Of a stretch of 12,554 bases of DNA, positions 7,006 through 12,554 are shown piece after piece. The notes beneath the pieces were generated by a model. The model was not told where the DNA came from, ran no database searches, and was given only the letters and a program-made list of their open reading frames with translations. Both the position numbers and the translations under genes were made by a program. The DNA is from JADLBR01 sp020847615. Lineage in GTDB: Bacteria; Verrucomicrobiota; Verrucomicrobiia; JADLBR01. How positions within the stretch are numbered: position 1 is the stretch's first letter; every line of letters begins with the position of its first letter. The stretch lies in assembly GCA_026646655.1 (NCBI GenBank), contig JAPKHT010000156.1, forward strand, positions 1 to 12,554. The letters run 5' to 3'.

Positions 7006-7033
7006 TTGACATGCGTACGGTATTCCGTACGTT
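7006..7033 (+). promoter_or_regulatory. Promoter and operator of the yefM-yoeB cassette
   Basis: TTGACA (7006-7011) is a perfect -35 box; TACGTT (7028-7033) is a weak -10 box after 16 bases. Between and overlapping them lies a perfect inverted repeat, CGTACGG (7014-7020) and CCGTACG (7025-7031), separated by TATT. YefM/Phd antitoxins bind short palindromes in their own promoters, so this is the likely autoregulatory operator. Start of transcription would fall at or beside the ATG at 7040. Confidence 0.65.
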
Positions 7034-7039
7034 GCGCCC

Positions 7040-7282
7040 ATGAAGACGATTTCCGCCACATCGGCGCGGAGCAACCTGTATCGGTTGATGGACTCTGCGC
7101 TCCTGGATCATGAACCGGTCCAGATCACCGGTAAGCGTGGCAATGCCGTCTTGCTCTCCGAGGAGGATTGGAGGGCCATCCAGGAGACTCTTCACTTGCT
7201 CAGCATTCCTGGGATGAGGGAGTCAATTGTCAAGGGCATGGCAGAACCCGTTGCGCGTTGCAGTCAAAAGATCGACTTGTGA
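7040..7282 (+). CDS. yefM: YefM/Phd family antitoxin
   Basis: This 80-residue PhdYeFM_antitox (PF02604) protein opens with MKTISATSARSNLYRLMD, the conserved DNA-binding N-terminal segment, then HEPVQITGKRGNAVLLSEEDW, a hallmark of YefM partners of YoeB. The C-terminal half (ETLHLLSIPGMRESIVKGM) is the flexible toxin-binding region. It neutralises YoeB and represses its own operon; a perfect palindrome lies in the promoter just upstream. The toxin gene begins within its stop codon (GTGA overlap, 7279-7282). It is full length and in a cassette delimited by attC sites C and D. There is no Shine-Dalgarno sequence, and the promoter spacing implies a leaderless mRNA. Confidence 0.93.
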   Translation: MKTISATSARSNLYRLMDSALLDHEPVQITGKRGNAVLLSEEDWRAIQETLHLLSIPGMRESIVKGMAEPVARCSQKIDL

Positions 7283-7542
7283 GCTACGAACTGGTCTATA
7301 CGCGGCAAGCAAAGAAGGACGCAAAGAAGCTCAAGGGGACGCCGTTGGCCGCACGGGCGAAAGAACTTCTGGAGGTGATCCGACGAGATCCATTTTCGAC
7401 GACGCCTCCATTCGAGGCGCTTCTGGGCGACCTCCGGGGTGCGTATTCCCGGCGCATCAACGTGCAACACCGTCTCGTCTATCAGGTCCTAGAGGAGGAA
7501 CGCGTGATAAAGATCCTTCGCCTCTGGACGCATTACGAATGA
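7279..7542 (+). CDS. yoeB: YoeB-type ribosome-dependent mRNA interferase toxin
   Basis: This 87-residue protein starts at GTG 7279, overlapping the antitoxin stop by four bases. The GTG start gives MSYELVYTRQAKKDAKKL, the standard YoeB N-terminus, and the normal family length (PF06769, RelE superfamily). Catalytic residues known from E. coli YoeB are present: Glu46 (PFEALLGDL), Arg65 (NVQHRLVYQV) and the terminal histidine and tyrosine (WTHYE, His85 and Tyr86). SRRIN-QHRLVYQV is the conserved core. It cleaves mRNA in the ribosomal A site during translation. No separate ribosome binding site is seen, so translation depends on coupling to the antitoxin. Its stop lies three bases before the ACCCAAC core of attC site D. 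It is expected to be functional. Confidence 0.93.
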   Translation: MSYELVYTRQAKKDAKKLKGTPLAARAKELLEVIRRDPFSTTPPFEALLGDLRGAYSRRINVQHRLVYQVLEEERVIKILRLWTHYE

Positions 7543-7544
7543 AC

Positions 7545-7615
7545 ACCCAACCAGCCCGTCGAGCGAACCCTCCTCCACTGACGTTCCGGGGGTTCGCTCA
7601 CGCGCGACGTTGATC
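7545..7615 (+). other. attC site D, after yoeB
   Basis: ACCCAAC (7545-7551) fits RYYYAAC. The right core GTTGATC (7609-7615) differs from GTTRRRY at one base. GTCGAGCGAACCCTCC on the left (7558-7573) pairs with GGGGGTTCGCTCAC on the right (7588-7601) almost completely. Length is 71 bp, with a short inner loop unlike sites B and C. The exchange point would be at 7609/7610. Confidence 0.65.
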
Positions 7616-7996
7616 AATTGAGACGCTCGGGCAACGGAGGACTGCGGAACGCTAATCTGCGCTGATCGACGCTGATTTGAACCAAGACCGGGAGCATCGG
7701 GACCAGAAGAAGCCAGAGCAACGATTTCGATTAGCGAAGATCAGTGAAGATCAGCGTTCCCAAGAATCAGGTTCGCTCGCGCCCTGCCCGCGGCGCGGAG
7801 ATCAGGGAGACCGAACCACACCTTGGAGCGAATGCTCGTCCGCTGGCGCCCCAGAGCGTCACTCACCGTGAGCGTCTCGACCAAACAGGAATCACTCACG
7901 GAGACGCGGAGATTGATGGGCACGACGTCGGGATTCCCGGACCGTCCGATGAGTGGATGCTCATGGCGGGCATGGCGCGAGGTCGTGCGGGAGTTT
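7616..7996. other. Cassette body with no convincing gene
   Basis: Between attC D and the half-site E I see no open frame with believable protein sequence and a start. The segment holds an inverted pair of 10-bp-period repeats (7646-7760) and a second imperfect hairpin with GGTTCG (7770-7775) and CGAACC (7812-7817) as outer arms and CCCTG (7782-7786) with CAGGG (7803-7807) inside. A reading on the minus strand over about 7745-7960 looks slightly protein-like but has no start near it. It is either a non-coding cassette or a decayed one. The stretch from 8063 to 8131 shows nothing recognisable. Confidence 0.5.
7646..7760. repeat. Inverted arrays of a 10-bp-period repeat (MITE-like palindrome)
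   Basis: The left arm 7646-7678 starts GGAAC and then reads CGCTAATCTG, CGCTGATCGA, CGCTGATTTG, three tandem 10-base units. The right arm 7728-7760 is its imperfect reverse complement (25 of 33 positions by eye) with units ATTAGCGAAG, ATCAGTGAAG, ATCAGCGTTC. The spacer is 49 bases and unstructured. It looks like an interspersed palindromic element; no protein is encoded. Confidence 0.65.
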
Positions 7997-8062
7997 CGCG
8001 CCACGGTTGGTCGGTGACGGCGGCAGTCCTCGGGCGGCGTTCGGTCACTGGCGACGTTGAGA
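7997..8062 (+). other. Right half of an attC site (site E), end of array
   Basis: From CGCGCCACGG at 7997 to GTTGAGA at 8056-8062, this copies the inner and right part of site C almost exactly (CGGCAGTCCTCGGGCGGCG, TTCGGTCAC, CGACGTTGAG). Left of 7997 no matching R'' or L'' arm is found. The right core misses the final pyrimidine of GTTRRRY. It is probably a broken site marking the right limit of the array. Confidence 0.6.
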
Positions 8063-8131
8063 CCGTCGCAAGACCCCTTTCGCGGACCGGTTTGTGTCGC
8101 GCGTGGCGGGGCTGGCTGATAGGTTGTCGAC

Positions 8132-9229
8132 ATGGCGAAACACAAGGCTCCCCGTCGCTCGGCCGATGGCTGGCTGGCGTCCATCCTGTCGCTCCTGGTT
8201 GGCGGAGCCTGCGCGGCGGGCATGGAGACGGTGAGGATCGCCCCCGACAAGAAGGGCTTCGTTCTCGATCCGTCCGGTGATCGCTACATTCCCTGGGGCC
8301 ACAACTACGCCTCGGTGGACATCATGGAACGCCTGGCCGATGACCCGGCCCGCGTGGCGCGGGAGTTCAGCGAGATGAGGGCCGCGGGCACCACCGTCGC
8401 CCGGATCCATCCCGAGATGCCACGCATTCTGGTGGGTCCGCGCAGGGCCGATCCAGCCGCGCTCGGCCGACTCAGAAAGGTCCTCGAGATCGCCGAGGGC
8501 TCTGGCATCCATCTCATGATCACCGGCCTGGCCTGCTACAAGATCGGCGGTCGCCTGGCGTGGTATGATTCGATGGATGAGCGGGATCGCTGGAATACGC
8601 AGGCCTTCTTCTGGGAGACCGTCGCCCGCACCTGCGCCGACAGCGCGGCCGTCTTCGCCTATGATCTGGTCAACGAGCCTTCCGCGGTCGGCAAGCGTTC
8701 CGACGGTTGGTACGCGGGCAAGATGGGCGATGTGGAATTCTGCCAGCGGCTCAGCCTGGATCCCGGCACGCGCGATGGCGATGGCGTCTTCCGCGAGTGG
8801 ACGGGGCGCATGGTCGGCGCCATCCGCAAGCACGACCAGGCGCACCTGATCACGATGGGGATGCTTCCTTTCCCCGCCGCGTACACGGCGGCCGCCGAGC
8901 AACTCGATTTTGTCTCGCCACATCTATACCCGAAGACCGGCAAGGTCGATGACGAGATCGCGCTGCTCCGGCAGTTCGCCCGGGGCAAGCCCATCGTCAT
9001 CGGCGAGACCTTCCCCTTGAGCTGCGGCGTGGACGACGAGCGAGATTTCCTCCTCAGGAGCCGCGAGTTTGCCCAAGGCTGGATCGGCCACTGGCCCGAT
9101 GAATCCCCCGCCCGATTGGCCGAGCTGAAAAAGACCGGCAAGGCCACGGTCCACAACGCGATCTGGCTCTCCTGGGTCGAACTCTTCCAGGAGATCGGCC
9201 CGCAGATGACGGGCGGAAGACCTCGCTGA
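8132..9229 (+). CDS. Secreted GH5-like glycoside hydrolase
   Basis: This 365-residue protein has a signal peptide or N-terminal anchor at about residues 12-30 (WLASILSLLVGGACAAG). The remainder is a (beta/alpha)8 barrel of the GH5/clan A kind: FVLDPSGDRYIPWGHNY (strand 1 with a WGHN motif), AAGTTVARIH, HLMITG, then FAYDLVNEPS, where Glu182 after Asn181 is the expected acid/base. DFVSPHLYP follows (His264, Tyr266), then PIVIGETFPL, where Glu292 is the expected nucleophile. Both catalytic glutamates are present, so it is likely active on a beta-linked glycan, but neither subfamily nor substrate can be told from sequence alone. It follows the cassette array by about 70 bases and precedes a sulfatase in the same direction. 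No strong ribosome binding site is visible; a start further downstream cannot be excluded. Confidence 0.8.
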   Translation: MAKHKAPRRSADGWLASILSLLVGGACAAGMETVRIAPDKKGFVLDPSGDRYIPWGHNYASVDIMERLADDPARVAREFSEMRAAGTTVARIHPEMPRILVGPRRADPAALGRLRKVLEIAEGSGIHLMITGLACYKIGGRLAWYDSMDERDRWNTQAFFWETVARTCADSAAVFAYDLVNEPSAVGKRSDGWYAGKMGDVEFCQRLSLDPGTRDGDGVFREWTGRMVGAIRKHDQAHLITMGMLPFPAAYTAAAEQLDFVSPHLYPKTGKVDDEIALLRQFARGKPIVIGETFPLSCGVDDERDFLLRSREFAQGWIGHWPDESPARLAELKKTGKATVHNAIWLSWVELFQEIGPQMTGGRPR

Positions 9230-9402
9230 GACCTGCGCGGAAGCCGCCGCGAGGTGTTGCGCGTGCTCCCCCGCCGGGTCGCGAACGATGTTCGGCGCAC
9301 GGGCGAAGAGTCTGGCCGCAGACGAGGATCTTGCGCGATCCGGGTCGGCCGCGCATCATTCATCCCGCGGGCGCCGCATCGCGCCCACACCACAGGAATG
9401 CC

Positions 9403-10890
9403 ATGCGACACATCGTCATACCCTCCCTCGTCGCGCTGCTCCACGCCGTCGCGGCGGCCGCAGATCGTCCCAACGTCGTCTTCTTCCTGGTCGATGATCT
9501 CGGCTGGAGAGACCTCGGCGCGTGGGGCAGCACGTTCCACGAGACGCCCAACACCGACCGCATCGCGCGCGAGGGCATGCGGTTCACGGGCGGCTACGCC
9601 GCCTGCCCGGTGTGCAGCCCCACGCGCGCCAGCATCATGACGGGGAAGTATCCCGCGAGGCTCAAGACCACCGACTACTTCGGCGCGGCCGGGCCCGACC
9701 AATGGAAACGAAATACCGTGCTGTTGCCGGCCCCGTACGACGAACAGCTCCCCCTGAAGGAGACGACGCTCGCGGAGGCCTTTAAAGAGGGCGGCTATGC
9801 CACCTTCTTCGCCGGAAAATGGCACCTCGGCCCCGAGGGTTTCTGGCCCGAGGATCAGGGCTTTGATATCAACAAGGGCGGGTGGAGTGCGGGCGGACCC
9901 TACGGCCCCGGCAAGTACTTCTCGCCCTACGGGAACCCCCGGCTGGAGGATGGCCCCAAGGGAGAACATCTGCCCGACCGGCTCGCCACCGAAACCGTCA
10001 AGTTCATCGAGGCCAACAAAGACAGGCCCTTCTTCGCCTATCTGGCGTTCTATTCGGTCCATACGCCGCTGATGGCCCGGCCCGATCTCCAGGCAAAATA
10101 CGAGAAGAAGGCCCAGGCCGTGAAACACGATGGGCCCGACTGGCTGCCCGAGGGCACGCGCCAGGCACGCCAGATACAGGATCACGCGGTCTACGCCGGA
10201 ATGGTCGAGGCCATGGACGCCGCCGTCGGCAAGGTCCTGGGCGCACTCGATCGGCTCGCGCTGGCCGAGAAGACGGTGGTGTGTTTCATGTCCGACAACG
10301 GTGGCCTGAGCACCTCCGAGGGTTCGCCCACGAGCAATGTCCCGCTGCGCGCCGGCAAAGGCTGGCTCTACGAGGGCGGCATCCGGGAGCCCATGATGAT
10401 CAAATGGCCCGGGGTCACGCCCCCCGGCAGCACCTGCGACCATCCCGTCATCAGCACCGACTTCTATCCCACTCTCCTCGAGGTCGCCGGGCTGCCCCCT
10501 CGCCCCCAACAGCACGTCGATGGCACCAGCATCGTCCCTCTCCTCCGCCAGGCCGGCGCCCCGGCCCGCGATGCCATCTTCTGGCACTACCCCCACTACG
10601 GCAATCAGGGCGGCGCGCCCGGCGGCGCCGTCCGCGCCGGCGACTGGAAACTCATCGAATGGTACGAGGGCGGCACCGTCGAGCTGTTCAACACGCGCGA
10701 CGACATCGGTGAAAAGAACAACCTCGCCGCCCAAGAACCCGCCAAGGCCAAGGAACTCCTGGCCAAACTCAAGGCGTGGCGCGAGCACGTCGGCGCCAGC
10801 ATGCCCTCGCCCAATCCGGCCTACGACCCCGCCAAACCCTCCGGGCGCGCCTCAAACTCGCCGCAGAAAAAGGCGGGCAAGAAGAAATAG
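9403..10890 (+). CDS. Secreted arylsulfatase (type I formylglycine sulfatase)
   Basis: This 495-residue protein starts at ATG 9403, chosen over an in-frame ATG at 9331 because AGGA at 9394-9397 lies five bases upstream and a clean signal peptide begins there (MRHIVIPSLVALLHAVAAAA, cleavage near residue 20). The Sulfatase domain covers the rest: VDDLGWRD (D31, D32), formylglycine motif CSPTR (71-75) within AACPVCSPTRASIMTG, AGKWHLG (K139, H141), SVHTP (H220), MSDNGG (D298, N299) and K319 in AGKGWLYEGG. The C-terminus is lysine-rich. The sequence differs clearly from the two sulfatases upstream and belongs to a common PVC arylsulfatase branch. It removes sulfate esters from an unknown sugar in the periplasm and depends on a formylglycine-generating enzyme encoded elsewhere. 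It converges on the oxidoreductase gene with only 20 bases between the stops. Confidence 0.93.
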   Translation: MRHIVIPSLVALLHAVAAAADRPNVVFFLVDDLGWRDLGAWGSTFHETPNTDRIAREGMRFTGGYAACPVCSPTRASIMTGKYPARLKTTDYFGAAGPDQWKRNTVLLPAPYDEQLPLKETTLAEAFKEGGYATFFAGKWHLGPEGFWPEDQGFDINKGGWSAGGPYGPGKYFSPYGNPRLEDGPKGEHLPDRLATETVKFIEANKDRPFFAYLAFYSVHTPLMARPDLQAKYEKKAQAVKHDGPDWLPEGTRQARQIQDHAVYAGMVEAMDAAVGKVLGALDRLALAEKTVVCFMSDNGGLSTSEGSPTSNVPLRAGKGWLYEGGIREPMMIKWPGVTPPGSTCDHPVISTDFYPTLLEVAGLPPRPQQHVDGTSIVPLLRQAGAPARDAIFWHYPHYGNQGGAPGGAVRAGDWKLIEWYEGGTVELFNTRDDIGEKNNLAAQEPAKAKELLAKLKAWREHVGASMPSPNPAYDPAKPSGRASNSPQKKAGKKK

Positions 10891-10910
10891 AATTCCCGCA
10901 GCCGGACGCC

Positions 10911-12248
10911 TCAGATCTCCCAACCCTTGCGCGGCGGCGGCCAAGAGGTCAGCTTCTTGGCCTCCGCGTTGCCCAGGATCTCCTTCCTGACCGGATCGAG
11001 TCTCAGGTCGCAGTTCAGGTGCAGCGCGATATTCCCGAGATGCATCACCTCGGTCAGCAGCCCGGCATAGGCGAAATGGGACCTGGCCTTCTCCTCGCCC
11101 CGGATCGCCTTCACCCAGTTGTCGAAATGCCCGCCCCTCTTCTCGGTCACCCTGGGCAGGGCCGGCGCCATCTCCTTGGACTTCGCCTCCGGGATGATCC
11201 GCGGCGTGCCCGCGTGCGATGGCATCATCGCCGTGGCCTTGCTCCCCACGATCATGCAGCCGCCCCCCTCGCTGCCCATCTGCCGATCGGGCTCCAACTC
11301 CGCCGGCCTCTCGGGCGGGAACTCCGGTCCCTGGCACCACTTCAGCACCATCTCCTTGCGCCCGGGCTTGGCCGGAAACGTGTATGTCAGTCTCGCGCTC
11401 TTCGGGAACGACAGCGGCAGCGGGCCGGTGCTCTCCACCTGCACCCTGCTCGGATAACCCAGGTCGAACACCGTCCAGGGCGCGTCCATGTTGTGGCACG
11501 CCCAATCGCCCAGCGCCCCATTCCCAAAATCGAACCACCCCCGCCACCTCGAGGGATAATACTTCGTGCTGTGGGGCACCTCCTGCGCGGGCCCCAGCCA
11601 CATGTTCCAATCGAACCCGGCGGGCACCGGCTCGGCCGCCGGTCGCTCCTTGTCCTCAAAACTCCAGTTCGCCTTGCACCACGCCCGCAGTTCCTGGATC
11701 TCGCCAAACACGCCCGCCTTCGCCCACGCATCCAGGATCGGTATCCCCATTCCCGAGTGCCCCTGATTGCCCATCTGGCATACGACCCGGTACTTCTTCT
11801 CCGCATCGATCAGGTCGCGGCACTGCGCGATGTTGTGGGCCAGGGGCTTCTCGATATAGACGTGCTTCCCCATGCGCATGCACCACTTCCCGCAATAGTG
11901 GTGCGTGTGATCCGGCGTCGAGACCACCACCGCATCGATCCCCTTGCCCAGCTTGTCCAGCATCTTCCGGAAATCCACGAACGTCGGCACCCCCGGACAT
12001 CCGCTGTACGTGGCCCCAGCCCGCTTCTCGTCCACGTCCGCAAAAGCCACGATATTGACCGCGGGGTTACCCGCCAGCCCCTTGACCGCGCTCGAACCCT
12101 TGCCACCCGCACCGATGAACGCCACGCCGATCTTCTCGTTTGCGCCGAAAAGCGACCTCGGCCATAGGCTCACCCCCGCAAGCGCCGCGGCACCCCCCTT
12201 GAGAAAACTCCGCCTGCCGATGCCTGCCCGATCGCCTCTCGCGGTCAT
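10911..12248 (-). CDS. Tat-exported Gfo/Idh/MocA family oxidoreductase
   Basis: This 445-residue protein is read on the minus strand from ATG at 12248. This start, rather than one at 12362, puts a twin-arginine signal at the N-terminus (GRRSFLKGGAAALAG, Arg12-Arg13) and has AGGA eight bases upstream. A Rossmann NAD(P)-binding domain follows (GFO_IDH_MocA, PF01408): VAFIGAGGKG (Gly46 to Gly51), FADVD (Asp71), VVVSTPDHTHHY (107-118) and the conserved EKP (133-135). The remainder is the C-terminal substrate-binding domain with PSRWRGWFDFGNGALGDWACH. The family reduces or oxidises sugar-like substrates; Tat-exported members are very numerous in PVC bacteria and their substrates are mostly unknown. 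The neighbouring glycosidase and sulfatases suggest a sugar derivative. It is a single gene facing the sulfatase. Confidence 0.92.
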   Translation of the reverse strand: MTARGDRAGIGRRSFLKGGAAALAGVSLWPRSLFGANEKIGVAFIGAGGKGSSAVKGLAGNPAVNIVAFADVDEKRAGATYSGCPGVPTFVDFRKMLDKLGKGIDAVVVSTPDHTHHYCGKWCMRMGKHVYIEKPLAHNIAQCRDLIDAEKKYRVVCQMGNQGHSGMGIPILDAWAKAGVFGEIQELRAWCKANWSFEDKERPAAEPVPAGFDWNMWLGPAQEVPHSTKYYPSRWRGWFDFGNGALGDWACHNMDAPWTVFDLGYPSRVQVESTGPLPLSFPKSARLTYTFPAKPGRKEMVLKWCQGPEFPPERPAELEPDRQMGSEGGGCMIVGSKATAMMPSHAGTPRIIPEAKSKEMAPALPRVTEKRGGHFDNWVKAIRGEEKARSHFAYAGLLTEVMHLGNIALHLNCDLRLDPVRKEILGNAEAKKLTSWPPPRKGWEI

Positions 12249-12381
12249 GGTACGTATCCTGTGCCAACGTCGGCGCGGAGACCAGTCGGGAAATCCTCGG
12301 CCCCCTGCCCCCGCAGGCCCTCCCGACGCAACCGGGGAGGGACGCCGGCCTCGGCGTCCCATGGCGTTCTTCTACAGCCTC

Positions 12382-12424
12382 CTAGCAACCTGTCGGACTT
12401 AGCCAAGTCCGACAAGGCTGCTAG
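12382..12424. repeat. Long palindrome (stem about 19-20 bp, loop 4)
   Basis: The perfect inner stem GTCGGACTT (12392-12400) and AAGTCCGAC (12405-12413) surrounds AGCC. The pairing continues outward through CTAGCA and TGCTAG with one mismatch and one bulge. There is no T-run on either side, so a standard intrinsic terminator is unlikely. It resembles interspersed palindromic repeats or a transposon end structure. Confidence 0.75.
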
Positions 12425-12428
12425 AAAG

Positions 12429-12554
12429 CAAAACCGCCTTATTCCAAGGCAGTTATGATGGGCAAGACCCAGATGTGGCACCGTGCCTGAGCGACTGCAA
12501 CGAATCGTGCTCTCGTTGCATAACTCCTTTGTTCGCAAATAGAAGGCGGTTTTG
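12429..12554. mobile_element. 126-bp segment with perfect 12-bp terminal inverted repeats (MITE-like)
   Basis: CAAAACCGCCTT (12429-12440) is exactly repeated inverted as AAGGCGGTTTTG (12543-12554). An internal hairpin has an 8-bp perfect stem, TGCAACGA (12496-12503) with TCGTTGCA (12513-12520). There is no coding capacity. The right repeat ends at the last base of the window, so a target duplication cannot be checked and the repeat may be longer. Confidence 0.5.

Larger units (their letters stand above)
5876..8062 (+). mobile_element. Integron gene-cassette array without a visible integrase (CALIN-like)
   Basis: Five repeats share a right half of the form TTCGSTCAC, a variable GC-rich spacer, then CG-GTTRRRY, with GTT at 5936, 6456, 6994, 7609 and 8056. 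Four also have a matching left half with RYYYAAC-like cores, giving imperfect hairpins of 70, 89, 93 and 71 bp. All have the same orientation, and genes on the same strand end in or just before the left core. This is the layout of integron cassettes, each made of one or two small genes plus an attC at the 3' end. Repeat spacing gives cassettes of roughly 520, 538, 615 and 447 bp. No tyrosine recombinase gene lies in the window, so the array may be a CALIN or the integrase may lie further away. The contents are largely toxin-antitoxin type. Confidence 0.75.
12249..12554. other. Non-coding stretch with palindromes at the window edge
   Basis: No open frame here has believable protein sequence. 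The part next to the oxidoreductase start serves as its upstream region: a possible Shine-Dalgarno AGGA on the minus strand, no clear promoter boxes. The outer part holds the palindrome at 12382-12424 and the inverted-repeat-bounded segment at 12429-12554. Confidence 0.6.

Noticed and set aside
5876..8062. CRISPR-like array
   Set aside because: The repeats are 70-93 bp imperfect hairpins spaced 450-615 bp apart with genes between them, which does not fit CRISPR repeats or spacers.
7741..8250. Minus-strand open frame with a slightly protein-like end, over the gene-poor cassette and the start of the glycosidase
   Set aside because: The believable part (about 7745-7960) has no nearby start codon, the upstream part is antisense to attC E and the glycosidase signal peptide, and no family is recognised.
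9331..9402. Upstream in-frame start for the third sulfatase
   Set aside because: It would place a charged, proline-rich stretch before the signal peptide. The ATG at 9403 has a ribosome binding site and a clean signal sequence.
8659..10788. Very long open frame on the minus strand across the glycosidase and sulfatase genes
   Set aside because: It is opposite to two genes with clear domains and catalytic motifs. Its translation has the glycine, alanine, valine and arginine-rich composition typical of antisense frames in GC-rich DNA, and no family is recognisable.
10891..10910. Bidirectional terminator between the convergent genes
   Set aside because: The 20-base gap has no stem-loop with a T-tract that I can see.
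10776..12167. 463-residue open frame on the plus strand over the oxidoreductase
   Set aside because: The sequence is arginine, proline and histidine-rich without any fold signature, and the opposite strand encodes a textbook Tat signal and Rossmann motifs. Antisense artefact.
12249..12362. Upstream in-frame start for the oxidoreductase
   Set aside because: The added 38 residues are arginine and glycine-rich and would bury the twin-arginine signal. ATG 12248 has AGGA at proper spacing.
12382..12424. Palindrome as an intrinsic terminator
   Set aside because: There is no T-run after the stem on either strand and no gene ends next to it.

Overview
The window looks like chromosomal DNA of a heterotrophic bacterium of the PVC group (Planctomycetes, Verrucomicrobia, Lentisphaerae, Kiritimatiellae). 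This rests on gene content, not on a marker gene: three secreted formylglycine sulfatases, a GH29 alpha-L-fucosidase with a discoidin-like domain, a secreted GH5-like protein, and a Tat-exported Gfo/Idh/MocA oxidoreductase. No rRNA, tRNA or CRISPR array was seen.

Layout. (1) 1-228: decayed C-truncated piece of a DUF772-type transposase cut by the window edge, then a small unknown protein (235-519). (2) 646-5342: a co-directional block of arylsulfatase (646-2160), iduronate-2-sulfatase-like sulfatase broken by one in-frame TGA (2215-3567), and alpha-L-fucosidase (3594-5342). Together they suggest desulfation and defucosylation of a sulfated fucose-containing polysaccharide in the periplasm. 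(3) About 5343-8062: a run of small genes separated by a conserved family of imperfect inverted repeats with the architecture of integron attC sites (RYYYAAC on the left, GTTRRRY on the right, conserved inner L boxes). Four complete sites and one right half are visible. The cassettes carry a putative membrane protein, a hicB-hicA pair, an uncharacterised gene paired with a DUF2283 gene, a yefM/phd-yoeB pair, and one cassette without a convincing gene. No integrase is in the window, so this is an array of the CALIN type (attC cluster lacking an integrase) as far as can be seen. (4) 8132-10890: GH5-like secreted glycosidase and a third sulfatase on the plus strand, converging on a minus-strand oxidoreductase (10911-12248). 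(5) 12249-12554: no gene, but a long perfect-core palindrome and a 126-bp segment bounded by perfect 12-bp inverted repeats.

The polysaccharide genes on both sides are ordinary for this kind of bacterium. The unusual part is the embedded cassette array. At least two of its cassettes are toxin-antitoxin operons that appear to carry their own promoters, both placed so that transcription would start at or next to the ATG. A third cassette holds a two-gene module that could be a less well described toxin-antitoxin pair.
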